36,838 nt of DNA, from positions 1 through 36,838 of the IMG/VR virus record IMGVR_UViG_3300025828_003292. One strand, written 5' to 3'. The DNA comes from a virus. Position numbers and translations under genes: made by a program. Positions 1-8,042 of this stretch are shown piece after piece. The notes beneath the pieces are model-generated. The model worked only from the letters and a program-made list of their open reading frames with translations, was not told where the DNA came from and did no database searches. Within the stretch, counting starts at the first letter, position 1, and every line of letters begins with the position of its first letter.

Positions 1-1
1 C

Positions 2-1147
2 TGTGGTAACAGAACCTACACGGAAGAACAGGGAAAGAATGTTACCGTGGAAAGATTGATGCCAACTCCTTACAAGATGACGTGTAAGTTGGATATCTGG
101 ACTTCCAACACGGATCAAAAATTACAACTGCTAGAACAGATAATGGTATTATTCAATCCAGCATTTGAAATACAAACCAACGACAACTATGTTGACTGGA
201 CTAGCCTAAGTGTTGTAAGGCTTACGGGAATGAATTTTAGTTCTCGAAGCATACCAGCAGGAACCGATTCGGATATTGATATCTGTTCCGTAGATTTTGA
301 AATTCCGGTTTGGATATCTCCACCGGCAAAGGTTAAGAAACTAGGTGTAATTAGGAGCATCATAGCAAACATATTCACTGAAGAAGGGGACGTTAAGAAT
401 TTATCCAGCCTAGTTTACAATCAGTCGATTTCAAATGTTGCTTTTGTTAATCCAAGATATCCCGTGTTGCTGTTCAAGGCAAACAACGGTAACCCTAATG
501 ATTATGAACTAACAATAGTGGATCAGAATGCTGCCATACAGAGCCTTGGACTTGACAAGAAAGAATTTACTGATGATAGGAAACTGGACTGGAATGCGGT
601 ACTTGCCGCTCTTGGCAGTTTTACGGAAGGACTCAGCACCATACACTTCCAGCAACCAAATGGTGAAGAAATTACGGGCACGTTTGCAATCAATCCTGTT
701 GACAACTTCATACTGTTGGTTAGTATTGACAAGGATTCACCCGGATGGACGGAAAACACTCTTGTTATAAGTCCACAGTATCCTACGGGCAAGGGAACAT
801 TTGATGCAATTATTGATCCAACAACATACAATCCCATCGCCAGACTAAATGGTATTAACAACATTCCAACAGGACATCGATTCCTCATACTTGAAGACGT
901 AGCGGATAACGCTGCTGGATGGAAGAACAAGGATGGAACAAACACACAGGTTAAGGCAAATAGCGTGATTGAATGGAATGGAAGCAGTTGGGCAGTCATA
1001 TTTGATCCTGCTACCGTTGAGGATTTTACCTATCTATCAAACATTACCACTGGAATACAGTACAAGTGGGACGGCATACAGTGGCTCAAATCATTTGAGG
1101 GAGAATACGCACCAGGTTACTGGAGACTTGATCCGGAAGGTGCATAA
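2..1147 (+). CDS. 15: T4 gp15-like tail sheath stabiliser / tail completion protein (5' end cut by window)
   Basis: In T4, gp15 forms the hexameric ring that caps the contracted tail tube and sheath and joins the tail to the head. The segment beginning MPTPYKM and running through DIWTSNTDQKLQLLEQI and FNPAFEIQ matches the conserved block of T4 gp15 (PSPIKM, ELSIFTRYEDDMFQIVEQI) and is closer still to cyanophage gp15. The frame is open from base 2, so the GTG at 47 is probably internal and the true start lies left of the window. The visible part is already over 380 residues, against 272 for all of T4 gp15. The extra length is a C-terminal region of roughly 200 residues containing short aromatic beta-type stretches (SVIEWNGSSWAV, YKWDGIQW) like those in fibre proteins. 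The next gene follows after 8 bases on the same strand. Confidence 0.85.
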   Translation, partial: CGNRTYTEEQGKNVTVERLMPTPYKMTCKLDIWTSNTDQKLQLLEQIMVLFNPAFEIQTNDNYVDWTSLSVVRLTGMNFSSRSIPAGTDSDIDICSVDFEIPVWISPPAKVKKLGVIRSIIANIFTEEGDVKNLSSLVYNQSISNVAFVNPRYPVLLFKANNGNPNDYELTIVDQNAAIQSLGLDKKEFTDDRKLDWNAVLAALGSFTEGLSTIHFQQPNGEEITGTFAINPVDNFILLVSIDKDSPGWTENTLVISPQYPTGKGTFDAIIDPTTYNPIARLNGINNIPTGHRFLILEDVADNAAGWKNKDGTNTQVKANSVIEWNGSSWAVIFDPATVEDFTYLSNITTGIQYKWDGIQWLKSFEGEYAPGYWRLDPEGA

Positions 1148-1155
1148 GTATTCGT

Positions 1156-1542
1156 ATGCAAAAACGAGTAGGACTATTATATCTATCACTTGATTCACGA
1201 AGAATTTTACTAATTCTTGAAAACGAAAAATGGACCGTTCCTACATTTGCGTTACAGAAGTCGGTAATTGAGGATAGTGTTGATTTACAACAAAAATTCG
1301 CCAAGGGTAAAATACTTCCGATTGAACTGTATCTATCAAAAGATAAAGGATTTGAATATGGCACCTATATCTGTTTGGTAAACAATGAATTTATTACAAA
1401 GACTGTTCCAACATTTTGTTGGTGCGATTTGAACTATCTACCCAAGAATGTTCATACTGGATTAAGAAGCACATTAAATAATAGTCTTATTAGAACAAAA
1501 ATAGAAACTGTATTGGAGTTAGAAGATGCTATCACTATATAA
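1156..1542 (+). CDS. Nudix-fold-like protein lacking the Nudix box
   Basis: A 128-residue protein that reads like the short Nudix (MutT-type) proteins of marine T4-like phages. It has an N-terminal strand pair (VGLLYLSLDSRRILLILEN, then WTVPTF where the family normally has WxLPGG), a middle strand with YICLVNNEF, and a C-terminal tail resembling the family pattern (LPKNVHTGLRSTLNNSLIRTKIE). Functional Nudix hydrolases cleave nucleoside diphosphates linked to another moiety, using metal ions held by the box GX5EX7REUXEEXGU. Here no REUXEE segment exists between the WTVPTF strand and the YICLVNNEF strand, so catalysis is unlikely. It may be a structural or binding relative. It follows gp15 by 8 bases and overlaps the next gene by 17 bases, so it is probably cotranscribed. 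The family assignment comes from pattern memory and is moderate. Confidence 0.5.
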   Translation: MQKRVGLLYLSLDSRRILLILENEKWTVPTFALQKSVIEDSVDLQQKFAKGKILPIELYLSKDKGFEYGTYICLVNNEFITKTVPTFCWCDLNYLPKNVHTGLRSTLNNSLIRTKIETVLELEDAITI

Positions 1543-1816
1543 ATCAGAACAATTTCAAAATGATCTTGCTAGATACAAGAATGAAATTGAAAAAATTGAT
1601 GATTCGGATATCAAAAATAATTGCAATAATTTTCTAAATAAATTAATTCTACTCGTTAAGACTTTCGATAAGGATCATGAACAAATGGTTTTTTCAAGAG
1701 AAATACGTGACAATCAATCCGGTAGACAGGATATTCTAGATGTTAGAAAAGCTCTTGAAAGAAAGATTGAAGAATACAAAAAGATACAAAAAATTAAATC
1801 GAAACAAAATTCTTAA
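1526..1816 (+). CDS. small charged helical protein of unknown function
   Basis: I do not recognise this 96-residue protein. It is rich in Lys, Glu, Asp and Asn, and it looks largely alpha-helical. A C-terminal segment from about residue 70 (VRKALERKIEEYKKIQKIK) could form a coiled coil. There is no signal peptide, membrane segment or cysteine pattern beyond one Cys. It begins 17 bases inside the preceding Nudix-like gene, in a different frame, which suggests translational coupling. Its 3' end overlaps the 3' end of the convergent minus-strand fibre gene by 23 bases, so it closes the plus-strand gp15 group. It is kept as real because of the ATG, the tight operon position and the ordinary composition. 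Confidence 0.6.
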   Translation: MLSLYKSEQFQNDLARYKNEIEKIDDSDIKNNCNNFLNKLILLVKTFDKDHEQMVFSREIRDNQSGRQDILDVRKALERKIEEYKKIQKIKSKQNS

Positions 1817-2675
1817 CGGTGATATTTCCGACCATCGAACCATGCAGTGAACACTGATATCTAAATGAACCTGATTGGTTTGAAGGTATCTTCCAATATA
1901 AAACACCTTCAGATTTTCCTTGGGCACTTGCACCAGTGGACACTATTCCACTATTTGATACATGCACCAATCCATCATTAAAGTTCTGTGCAGCAAAATC
2001 CTGTATTAGGAATGGATGCGTAGCAGTCAGAGTACCTAGGTTAAACGCAATTGTAGTTCCGTTAATTGCATATATTGTAGGATTATCTGTGTTACCATAT
2101 TGATCAAATCTATAAGAAGAGCTACCGTTATTGGTTACATCTAACATGGTAATTGCTGGTAGGTATACTTTATCAACGGTAAGTGCTGCTGTATTTACAT
2201 CAGTCAATCCACTAAAATTAGTAGTTTCGCCCGGTCCAGTAAATGTAATAGTGTCAGTGGAATCATTAGTAGTAATGGTAATGCCGTTTGAACCAACTAG
2301 CGTAACTGTGTCAGTGGTAGTATCTGCTGCAACAGTGTTTTGGCCACCCACTGCAATATTGCTAAAAGCATTCTGGTTGGCTTCACCGCTGCCGCCTGCT
2401 GCTGTGGCATTAATTGTTAATGAATCAGTACTGGAATCTGTTGTTATTGTAATATTAGTACCGGCAACAACATTTAGAGTGTCTGTTGTTGATTCAGCAA
2501 CAATGTTGTCCTGTCCTGACACCGCTACAGTGCTAAATCCGTTAGGAATGGTAGGAATAACTACACTGGAAGATGCAGTAACTATGTTCCAAGAAGTGCC
2601 ATCATACTGCCAGGTAGTGCTGCCTTCTGTAAAAGTATCGTCTGTGTTTGGACTGTCCGGAAAGTTTATTGCCAT
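1794..2675 (-). CDS. virion/tail-fibre protein with C-terminal cupredoxin-like domain
   Basis: The 293-residue protein opens with a motif common at the start of marine phage fibre proteins (MAINFPDSPNTDDTF, then TTWQYDGTSWNIV). Two similar beta-rich repeats of about 48 residues follow (GFSTVAVSGQDNIVAESTTD and AFSNIAVGGQNTVAADTTTD). The C-terminal ~75 residues resemble a type-1 copper (plastocyanin-like) fold: a His near residue 222 (THPFLI), then near residue 277 a Tyr-x-Cys-x-x-His-x-x-Met-x-Gly segment (YQCSLHGSMVG). These correspond in order to the His, Cys, His and Met ligands of blue copper proteins. Whether copper is bound is not shown. Similar domains occur in marine phage structural proteins. 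A T4-late-type octamer lies 19 bases upstream of the ATG. It is probably the last gene of the minus-strand structural group. Confidence 0.7.
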   Translation of the reverse strand: MAINFPDSPNTDDTFTEGSTTWQYDGTSWNIVTASSSVVIPTIPNGFSTVAVSGQDNIVAESTTDTLNVVAGTNITITTDSSTDSLTINATAAGGSGEANQNAFSNIAVGGQNTVAADTTTDTVTLVGSNGITITTNDSTDTITFTGPGETTNFSGLTDVNTAALTVDKVYLPAITMLDVTNNGSSSYRFDQYGNTDNPTIYAINGTTIAFNLGTLTATHPFLIQDFAAQNFNDGLVHVSNSGIVSTGASAQGKSEGVLYWKIPSNQSGSFRYQCSLHGSMVGNITVKNFVSI

Positions 2676-2694
2676 AATTTTATCCTATCAACTG

Positions 2695-2702
2695 TATTTA
2701 GT
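2695..2702 (-). promoter_or_regulatory. T4-type late promoter octamer (ACTAAATA)
   Basis: On the minus strand this reads ACTAAATA, two mismatches from the T4 late consensus TATAAATA. It ends 19 bases before the ATG of the cupredoxin-domain fibre gene at 2675. It overlaps the 3' end of the upstream protease gene, so the fibre gene may have its own late transcript. Position and sequence resemble the GATAAATA sites elsewhere in the window. Confidence 0.5.
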
Positions 2703-5661
2703 ATTTTTTGATCCTTATATTTGCTGCATTTTTAATGCTTAATCTTGAAACAATTTTTCTTTTACCTGTCTTAAATCTAGCATCAAAAACTCCTTGGTAC
2801 AAGACTCTAGCGGCACTTCCTTCTAGGCTTCTATAATCAGTCCAGTTCGCATCATTTGGTGTTGTAGATTCCACACCGTAATAAAAATCTGTTGGGTCTT
2901 GTTCAGACAGTGCAATTACCCAATCTTTTAGATCTTTCCAAGTCCAATCTCTATTGTGTTCCAAAACGGTTGTTAAGAATCCTGCTGCAACAGGACACGC
3001 TGCACTTGTTCCGCTAAAAGTACAATCATTTGCCACACCGCCATTGTACGTAAATCCGTCGTATGTATCGGGCCTATTTCCAACGCTGGTATAACTTTTA
3101 TTTGCTGCCAACGTTCCGTCTGCCGCCGCATAGACATCTATTTGATTTCCTCTATCGCTATAACCTACCTTAGTTTCAAGAGATCCATTAAAGTTATCAT
3201 CCAATGCACCTATATTAATTGTTTTATAATCTATGCTACCGTCATCCTTGGTATACATTCCTCCCTGTTGTGGGAATCCTGTCCTATTTGTGGTTCCAGA
3301 AACGGCAACACCAAATTCAAAAAGTTCTGAATCTTCCAAAGTTCCGCCATTGGTTATTGTAATATAATTATCAAAGTCAGGGTGTCCGGATTTTACAACC
3401 TTTTGATTACTATTACCAGCAGCAACAACAAATATAACACCTTCATCAATCATTTCGTCAAGTGCCGTTGTTAGTGAATTGGTTTTCATCTCACTTTTCC
3501 AACGTCCACCGTCACCTTGTGTGCCCATATGGCTTAACCATGCAATACCAGTTTCAGTTGTATATGATACATTGGTAGTTGCACGATGATTATAATATAA
3601 GGTTGATGCATTATTAACATTAGCATTAAATGCGCTAGGTGACTTGTCTGAACGATACCCCCAACTGTTAGAACTCAGTGTTGGATCTTTTGCACCATAT
3701 TCTGGATTGATAGGTTTCATTCTATGGAATAATTTTTGCAGGTCAAATCCTGGTTCGATACCAATGCCCAAAGATCCATATAGATCAATGGTCCATTTAT
3801 TAGCATTATAGGCCCATCCTTGTGTTCTACCAAACGATAGCGCACCGCACGGCGTACCGTGTTGTCCCTGTGTGCTGGCTGGTTGAACGGTATTATCTCC
3901 GTTGCAGTTTGATCTCGTGTAGTTTGAAGTTACTGTTACTGTTCCTTCATTGGCAAATTTAGCACTACGTTGTGAAGCATTGCCCCACCAATCACGTGCT
4001 ACACTTTCTACAGGAACTATTGTGCCGTCCCAACGTGTTGTAAGCCTATCGGTAACGGTGACATTATATCCTGATGCACCTGCAACTGTTGGATCACCTG
4101 TGTCTCCGTCTTGGAATATATTTCTAATAGTAGCAAGTGTTGGTTTACTAATTACCGGAGCAATATACGAATTGTGTAGTGCATAACCTAGAGGGTTATT
4201 AGATTGTATGCCTGCTGGTGTACGCATACTATCGCTCCATTCAGGACTAAGGCTTCCGCCTTCCCATAGACTTGAATAATCAAACATACAAAAGTTTAGT
4301 AGATACAAATATTCTTTTGCAGCCACTTCGAATGCATCTCCATCAGTTTTAAAAGCATTTCCACCATATCCTGATGGATCCCAGAATCCGCCGTCGTATG
4401 CTTCTACCATTGCATTATACAATGGACCAGTGTTCCAATCTGAACTTAAAAAAGGATACAACTTTAATGTTTGTGCATCTAAGCCATGCATATGTATTGT
4501 GTGAAATACGTGTTCAATAACTTCTTGTGCATCTTGATCGCCATCGCCTGGTGCTCCACCTGTTGAGTTTAGATACCACACCATATCGTTTTGAACAGTA
4601 GCGTCAAACAAGTCTGTTAGGTTCCAAAATATAATGCCAGCATCTGTTAAAAAGTTTGTGCTATAGTCTGCACCAGCACCTCTTGCTACTCTTTGTATTG
4701 TTGGTTTGCCTGCATGATATGTTCCTGTGTCACCGCTTAAATTTTGTATTAATGCTCGTTGTGCTGTTTCGTTTATACCTGTGCCTGTTGGATCTGTAAA
4801 CAGTTCAAACATACGTGCTACTTTTTCAACAAATGCGTCTGGTACTGCTGTTTGTCCTCCAACTCCACCTGCAGCCATAATTCTTACACCATTAACAGTA
4901 ACTTCACGTTTGAAAAAATCACTGCCATCGCCGACTACATCGATAATTGCGCCATTGTTGTATTCTGGATCAGTACTAGCGTTGAACCATTCTGGATCTA
5001 TATAGTACGGACTGTCTAGCACTAAATCAAGCACATCACAAGTTCCGTTACCTGGTAATTTATTACCGCCCACGTATCCTCTAGGATGTTCAACAGGTGT
5101 TGTTCCGTCACTCACTTGTACACAATTATTCTGGAATTCGGGATGTCCTATCCACATTCCTTCGTCTGCTACAATTAGATCAACATTTCTTCCAGTACCG
5201 TATTGAGAGATATTTTGTTCAGGAACGGCAGTATCTGCAAGTGCTCCGTCTACCCAAGGATCTAAATACTGTTGATGTCTGTACAACTGATACCCTGTTC
5301 TATTAACATCATTAGTGCTTAAACCACTCACTATTCTATAATTTTTTACCGTTCCAGTATAACGCTGTACTAGATCGGGTCTAACTGCCTGTAATTCATC
5401 TTGGGGTGGTTTGTATTCTTCGTATTTAGAATAATCGATATTAATAAATTTTACTCTAGGATCATTCTTTAATTCTAATGCTTCATCATCAGTTAATAAA
5501 TAGGATCCTCTTGTGGGACTGTGTAATTTGTCGTCATTAACTGAAACCGATCTTGTAGGCACTGCTTCATAGATATTGCCGTCGGCAATTAATTCTGCAT
5601 GTAGTTCTTGCCATTGCTGTTCTGTATGTGTACCTAATTGGTAATATTTTTCTTCAGCCAT
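2698..5661 (-). CDS. subtilisin-like (S8) serine protease with a ~400-residue insertion, probable virion protein
   Basis: The 987-residue protein carries all parts of a subtilase active site: Asp166 (DLIVADEGMWIGHPEF), His601 (GQHGTPCGALSFG), the oxyanion Asn750 (VIFVVAAGNS) and Ser886 (SGTSAACPVAAG). Peptidases of this class cleave peptide bonds through an Asp-His-Ser triad. Asp and His are usually a few tens of residues apart; here they are about 435 apart. The insertion (about 190-590) includes an Asp/Gly-rich part, an aromatic helical part (EHVFHTIHMHG near 383) and a segment rich in Trp and Tyr. There is no signal peptide. The N-terminal ~150 residues may be a propeptide or docking region. 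It lies between two fibre genes with 8 bases to the upstream one, so it is probably made late and carried on the virion, perhaps maturing fibres or degrading host surface protein. AAGGTG precedes the ATG. Confidence 0.85.
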   Translation of the reverse strand: MAEEKYYQLGTHTEQQWQELHAELIADGNIYEAVPTRSVSVNDDKLHSPTRGSYLLTDDEALELKNDPRVKFINIDYSKYEEYKPPQDELQAVRPDLVQRYTGTVKNYRIVSGLSTNDVNRTGYQLYRHQQYLDPWVDGALADTAVPEQNISQYGTGRNVDLIVADEGMWIGHPEFQNNCVQVSDGTTPVEHPRGYVGGNKLPGNGTCDVLDLVLDSPYYIDPEWFNASTDPEYNNGAIIDVVGDGSDFFKREVTVNGVRIMAAGGVGGQTAVPDAFVEKVARMFELFTDPTGTGINETAQRALIQNLSGDTGTYHAGKPTIQRVARGAGADYSTNFLTDAGIIFWNLTDLFDATVQNDMVWYLNSTGGAPGDGDQDAQEVIEHVFHTIHMHGLDAQTLKLYPFLSSDWNTGPLYNAMVEAYDGGFWDPSGYGGNAFKTDGDAFEVAAKEYLYLLNFCMFDYSSLWEGGSLSPEWSDSMRTPAGIQSNNPLGYALHNSYIAPVISKPTLATIRNIFQDGDTGDPTVAGASGYNVTVTDRLTTRWDGTIVPVESVARDWWGNASQRSAKFANEGTVTVTSNYTRSNCNGDNTVQPASTQGQHGTPCGALSFGRTQGWAYNANKWTIDLYGSLGIGIEPGFDLQKLFHRMKPINPEYGAKDPTLSSNSWGYRSDKSPSAFNANVNNASTLYYNHRATTNVSYTTETGIAWLSHMGTQGDGGRWKSEMKTNSLTTALDEMIDEGVIFVVAAGNSNQKVVKSGHPDFDNYITITNGGTLEDSELFEFGVAVSGTTNRTGFPQQGGMYTKDDGSIDYKTINIGALDDNFNGSLETKVGYSDRGNQIDVYAAADGTLAANKSYTSVGNRPDTYDGFTYNGGVANDCTFSGTSAACPVAAGFLTTVLEHNRDWTWKDLKDWVIALSEQDPTDFYYGVESTTPNDANWTDYRSLEGSAARVLYQGVFDARFKTGKRKIVSRLSIKNAANIRIKKY

Positions 5662-5669
5662 GTGTCACC

Positions 5670-7157
5670 TTAAATTAAGTTAGCCCAAGCACCGTTTTCA
5701 TAACCTTGAAACTTGTTATCTGTAGTATTATATATTACATCACCATTTTGTGCAGAAAGGAGATCTCTTTCGGTTGTTGTAAATGATGCCATTTTTATTG
5801 GGCTTTGAGTAACTATTACTCTAGTTCCTGCTGTCAAATAAATTTCATTATCAGAAAATACTTCAGGTATACCTGAACCTTCACTTTGTATTGCTCCGGA
5901 AATAACCAAATCATTATTAACAAACAGTCCATTTTCCACTGTCAAATCACTGCTCATTGTAACAGCAGGAGTGAATACAATACCACTACTATCTGCAGAG
6001 TCAATAGTTGTTCCTGAAAACTCGATACTACCGGTTGAACCACTACCCGAAATTGTAATATTGCCTGATCCTAGTATATCAGTGCCGTTAATAGTTTTAA
6101 TATTTGTGCCACTTACTAGTAATGCTTGTGCATCTGTTATTCCATATCCTGCAAGTGTAGTCGGTGTTACTCCCAAATCAGCAAAATCCACTACTGCATC
6201 TGTAATTCCAAATCCTGCAATAGTTGTAGGTTTATCTAAAAGATCATTCCATGATGCAGCTCCGCTTGCATCTTCAAATGTAAATCCGCCTGCACCATCT
6301 GTAGTAAGCACTTGTCCTACTGTGCCATCGCTTATTCCTAAATCTGTTAGTGTAGCTGGTACAGGATAAGCTGGTTGTACCCACTGATTGCTGTCTTCAT
6401 CTTCTACATAAATGTATAATTTTCCTGTGTCTATATTAAACCATATAGCACCGTTTGTAGGACTGGCTGGCGCTGTATCTGATACGCTTACACTAGCCCC
6501 ACCGCCTGATCCACTGCCTGTTCCTGGAGATGCTGTTGTAATACTGTTACCCATATTAGTGTGTTGACTACACCAATAATATAGTGTGCTTGCTGTTGCA
6601 CTAGTGACTGTAATTTGTACACTTCTTTGGGCAGATCTAGTAAATCTGTCATAGTATGTTTGTCTATCAACTGCGTCACCATCTAATTTGTAAACTACTC
6701 CTAGTGAATATAATGTTCCACCACCTAATAAACCATTAAGATTATCTGCACTAAAATTTAGAGGATGAATATTTGCATCTCCGCCTTCTGGGTTAGGGAA
6801 ATATTCATTAGTTTGATCGTTTTGATTAAAAATATAAGTGTAACCAATTACAAAATTCAGTTGTGGTTTGTATTCACCGTTAATAAAATACTTATTTCCT
6901 GCCTCAATGCCGTCTGGATCTGTTCCAACAGTTACAGTATATTCTACTATAGCCACACCGCTGTCTATAAGATTGTTTTGTAGGTTTTGATTTGTTAGAA
7001 CGGTATAACCACCCTGAAAGTCTCCGTCATAAAGTCTCAGCGAATTGCTGTCTCTATCAAAAAAGACCTCTCCGCTGTTACCAAAATTTCTATCCAAGAA
7101 ATCATCTGTTCTTGGTATAATTCTAATTCTATCTACTATAGGTGCTGATGATGACAT
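5670..7157 (-). CDS. tail-fibre protein with internal cupredoxin-like domain
   Basis: A 495-residue fibre protein. The start (RIRIIPRTDDFLDRNFGNSGEVFFD, then NSLRLYDG) matches a leader of cyanophage-type tail proteins. Residues about 70-205 form a cupredoxin-like domain: FVIGYTYIFNQND, then His about 132 (NIHPLNFS), and near 194 a Cys-x-x-His-x-x-Met segment (YYWCSQHTNMGN). The remainder is fibre-type beta repeats (LGISDGTVGQVL, IAGFGITDA, LAGYGITDA) and a C-terminal cap ending in a common fibre tip pattern (NGDVIYNTTDNKFQGYENG). It is the first gene of the minus-strand group that includes the subtilase. A late promoter octamer stands 18 bases before its ATG, with GAGGAT as ribosome binding site. 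Receptor binding by the tip is inferred from position and architecture. Confidence 0.8.
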   Translation of the reverse strand: MSSSAPIVDRIRIIPRTDDFLDRNFGNSGEVFFDRDSNSLRLYDGDFQGGYTVLTNQNLQNNLIDSGVAIVEYTVTVGTDPDGIEAGNKYFINGEYKPQLNFVIGYTYIFNQNDQTNEYFPNPEGGDANIHPLNFSADNLNGLLGGGTLYSLGVVYKLDGDAVDRQTYYDRFTRSAQRSVQITVTSATASTLYYWCSQHTNMGNSITTASPGTGSGSGGGASVSVSDTAPASPTNGAIWFNIDTGKLYIYVEDEDSNQWVQPAYPVPATLTDLGISDGTVGQVLTTDGAGGFTFEDASGAASWNDLLDKPTTIAGFGITDAVVDFADLGVTPTTLAGYGITDAQALLVSGTNIKTINGTDILGSGNITISGSGSTGSIEFSGTTIDSADSSGIVFTPAVTMSSDLTVENGLFVNNDLVISGAIQSEGSGIPEVFSDNEIYLTAGTRVIVTQSPIKMASFTTTERDLLSAQNGDVIYNTTDNKFQGYENGAWANLI

Positions 7158-7175
7158 TTTTTATCCTCTACAACA

Positions 7176-7183
7176 TATTTATC
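7176..7183 (-). promoter_or_regulatory. T4-type late promoter octamer (GATAAATA)
   Basis: The minus strand reads GATAAATA, one base from the T4 late consensus. Exactly 18 bases separate it from the ATG at 7157. The same octamer with the same 18-base spacing precedes the genes starting at 20510 and 32347, which supports a shared late-transcription signal. The implied leader is very short. Confidence 0.7.
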
Positions 7184-7208
7184 GTTTAAGTAACATGATA
7201 ATAATCAG

Positions 7209-7242
7209 TTGACAAAACGTCCGTACTGTAGTATCATAAATA
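7209..7242 (+). promoter_or_regulatory. sigma70-like promoter overlapping a late-type octamer
   Basis: TTGACA at 7209-7214 is followed after exactly 17 bases by TATCAT at 7232-7237 (5 of 6 to TATAAT). A CATAAATA octamer at 7235-7242, one mismatch from the T4 late consensus, overlaps the -10 box. This points towards the heptose operon starting at 7273 and suggests it can be read by unmodified host polymerase as well as by the late machinery. The divergent fibre gene has its own late octamer 50 bases away. Confidence 0.6.
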
Positions 7243-7272
7243 TATAACTACGCATATAATGAATGGTATAGA

Positions 7273-7641
7273 ATGACAAGATTAGACGGTAAAGTTAATA
7301 AGGGATGGGGATACGAACTGATCTGGGCAACCAACGACAAATACTGTGGCAAAATTATGGTTTTTGAAAAAGCAGGTGCTAAATTTAGCATGCATTTTCA
7401 CAGAGAAAAAGACGAGACTTGGTATGTAAATTCAGGACAGTTTCTTCTGCGTTGGATAGATACTAAAACTGCAACAGTGCATGAACAAATCTTAAACAAA
7501 GGTGATTCGTGGCACAATCCTCCCCTACAACCTCACCAATTAGAAGCTCTAGAATCAATGAGTGAAATATTTGAAGTAAGTACAGCTGATAGTGTCGAAG
7601 ACAATTATAGAATACTTCCTGGAAACAGTCAGGAAAAATAA
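7273..7641 (+). CDS. cupin-domain protein of a heptose/nucleotide-sugar operon
   Basis: A single-domain cupin of 122 residues. The first cupin motif is visible as His41-x-His43 followed by Glu48 and Gly55 (MHFHREKDETWYVNSG). The second motif has GDSWHNPP at 77-84 and a further His88, giving a probable His-His-Glu-His metal site. The opening KGWGYELIWA and the closing VEDNYRI are typical of small sugar-phosphate-type cupins related to the mannose-6-phosphate isomerase C-terminal domain. I infer a role in sugar-phosphate isomerisation or binding, because it heads an operon of heptose genes and its stop overlaps the start of the nucleotidyltransferase gene by one base. The reaction itself cannot be read from the sequence. 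It starts with ATG 31 bases after a promoter. Confidence 0.75.
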   Translation: MTRLDGKVNKGWGYELIWATNDKYCGKIMVFEKAGAKFSMHFHREKDETWYVNSGQFLLRWIDTKTATVHEQILNKGDSWHNPPLQPHQLEALESMSEIFEVSTADSVEDNYRILPGNSQEK

Positions 7642-8042
7642 TGAAAAAAATTGTAGTAAACGGTGCTTTTGATATCCTACATAGAGGTCATTTAGAACTT
7701 TTAAATTATGCAAAAAGTTTAGGTGATTATTTGCTGGTTTGTACCGATACCGACTCTAGAATTTCTCAACTTAAAGGTCCAACTCGACCTATTAATTCTC
7801 AAAACGATAGAAAATTTTTACTTGAAAGCCTCAAATCAGTAGACGAAGTTGTACTTTTTGATTCAGCAGATGAATTAGAAAATATATTAATTAAATATCA
7901 ACCAGATGTAATGGTAAAAGGCAGCGAGTACAAAGACAAAAGTATAGTAGGAAGTCAATTTTGCAAACTAATAAAGTTTTATGAGACAGTAAATGGATAT
8001 TCAACAACACAAAAAATACAAGATATTATTAATAGGAGATAG
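7641..8042 (+). CDS. hldC: D-glycero-D-manno-heptose 1-phosphate nucleotidyltransferase-like (HldE C-terminal domain as a separate protein)
   Basis: A 133-residue cytidylyltransferase-fold enzyme matching the C-terminal half of HldE/RfaE. That domain transfers AMP from ATP to heptose 1-phosphate. The nucleotide-binding motif is present (NGAFDILHRGHLELL, with His14 and His17), as are KGPTRPIN (45-52), the RKFLLESL helix and VKGSEY (92-97). It ends in YSTTQKIQDII, like the usual C-terminus of the domain. In Escherichia coli this domain is fused behind the kinase; here it is a separate gene in front of the kinase, and the two overlap by 50 bases in different frames. Adenylyl and cytidylyl donors cannot be told apart by eye, but the neighbours (HldA-like, HldD, GmhB-like) favour ADP-heptose. 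Cytoplasmic. Confidence 0.85.
   Translation: MKKIVVNGAFDILHRGHLELLNYAKSLGDYLLVCTDTDSRISQLKGPTRPINSQNDRKFLLESLKSVDEVVLFDSADELENILIKYQPDVMVKGSEYKDKSIVGSQFCKLIKFYETVNGYSTTQKIQDIINRR

Noticed and set aside
187-999. Open frames on the minus strand and in a second plus frame across the gp15 gene
   Set aside because: They lie opposite or inside a clearly recognisable gp15, have no recognisable protein features and no operon position.
2131-2742. 203-codon open frame antisense to the cupredoxin-domain fibre gene
   Set aside because: Val/Ser-rich shadow of a repetitive Thr/Asn-rich coding region; the minus-strand frame has recognisable fibre motifs and a promoter.
4495-4525. Possible zinc-metalloprotease HEXXH in the subtilase insertion (EHVFHTIHMHG)
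   Set aside because: The spacing is not HEXXH; only clustered His residues are present, so no second protease is called.
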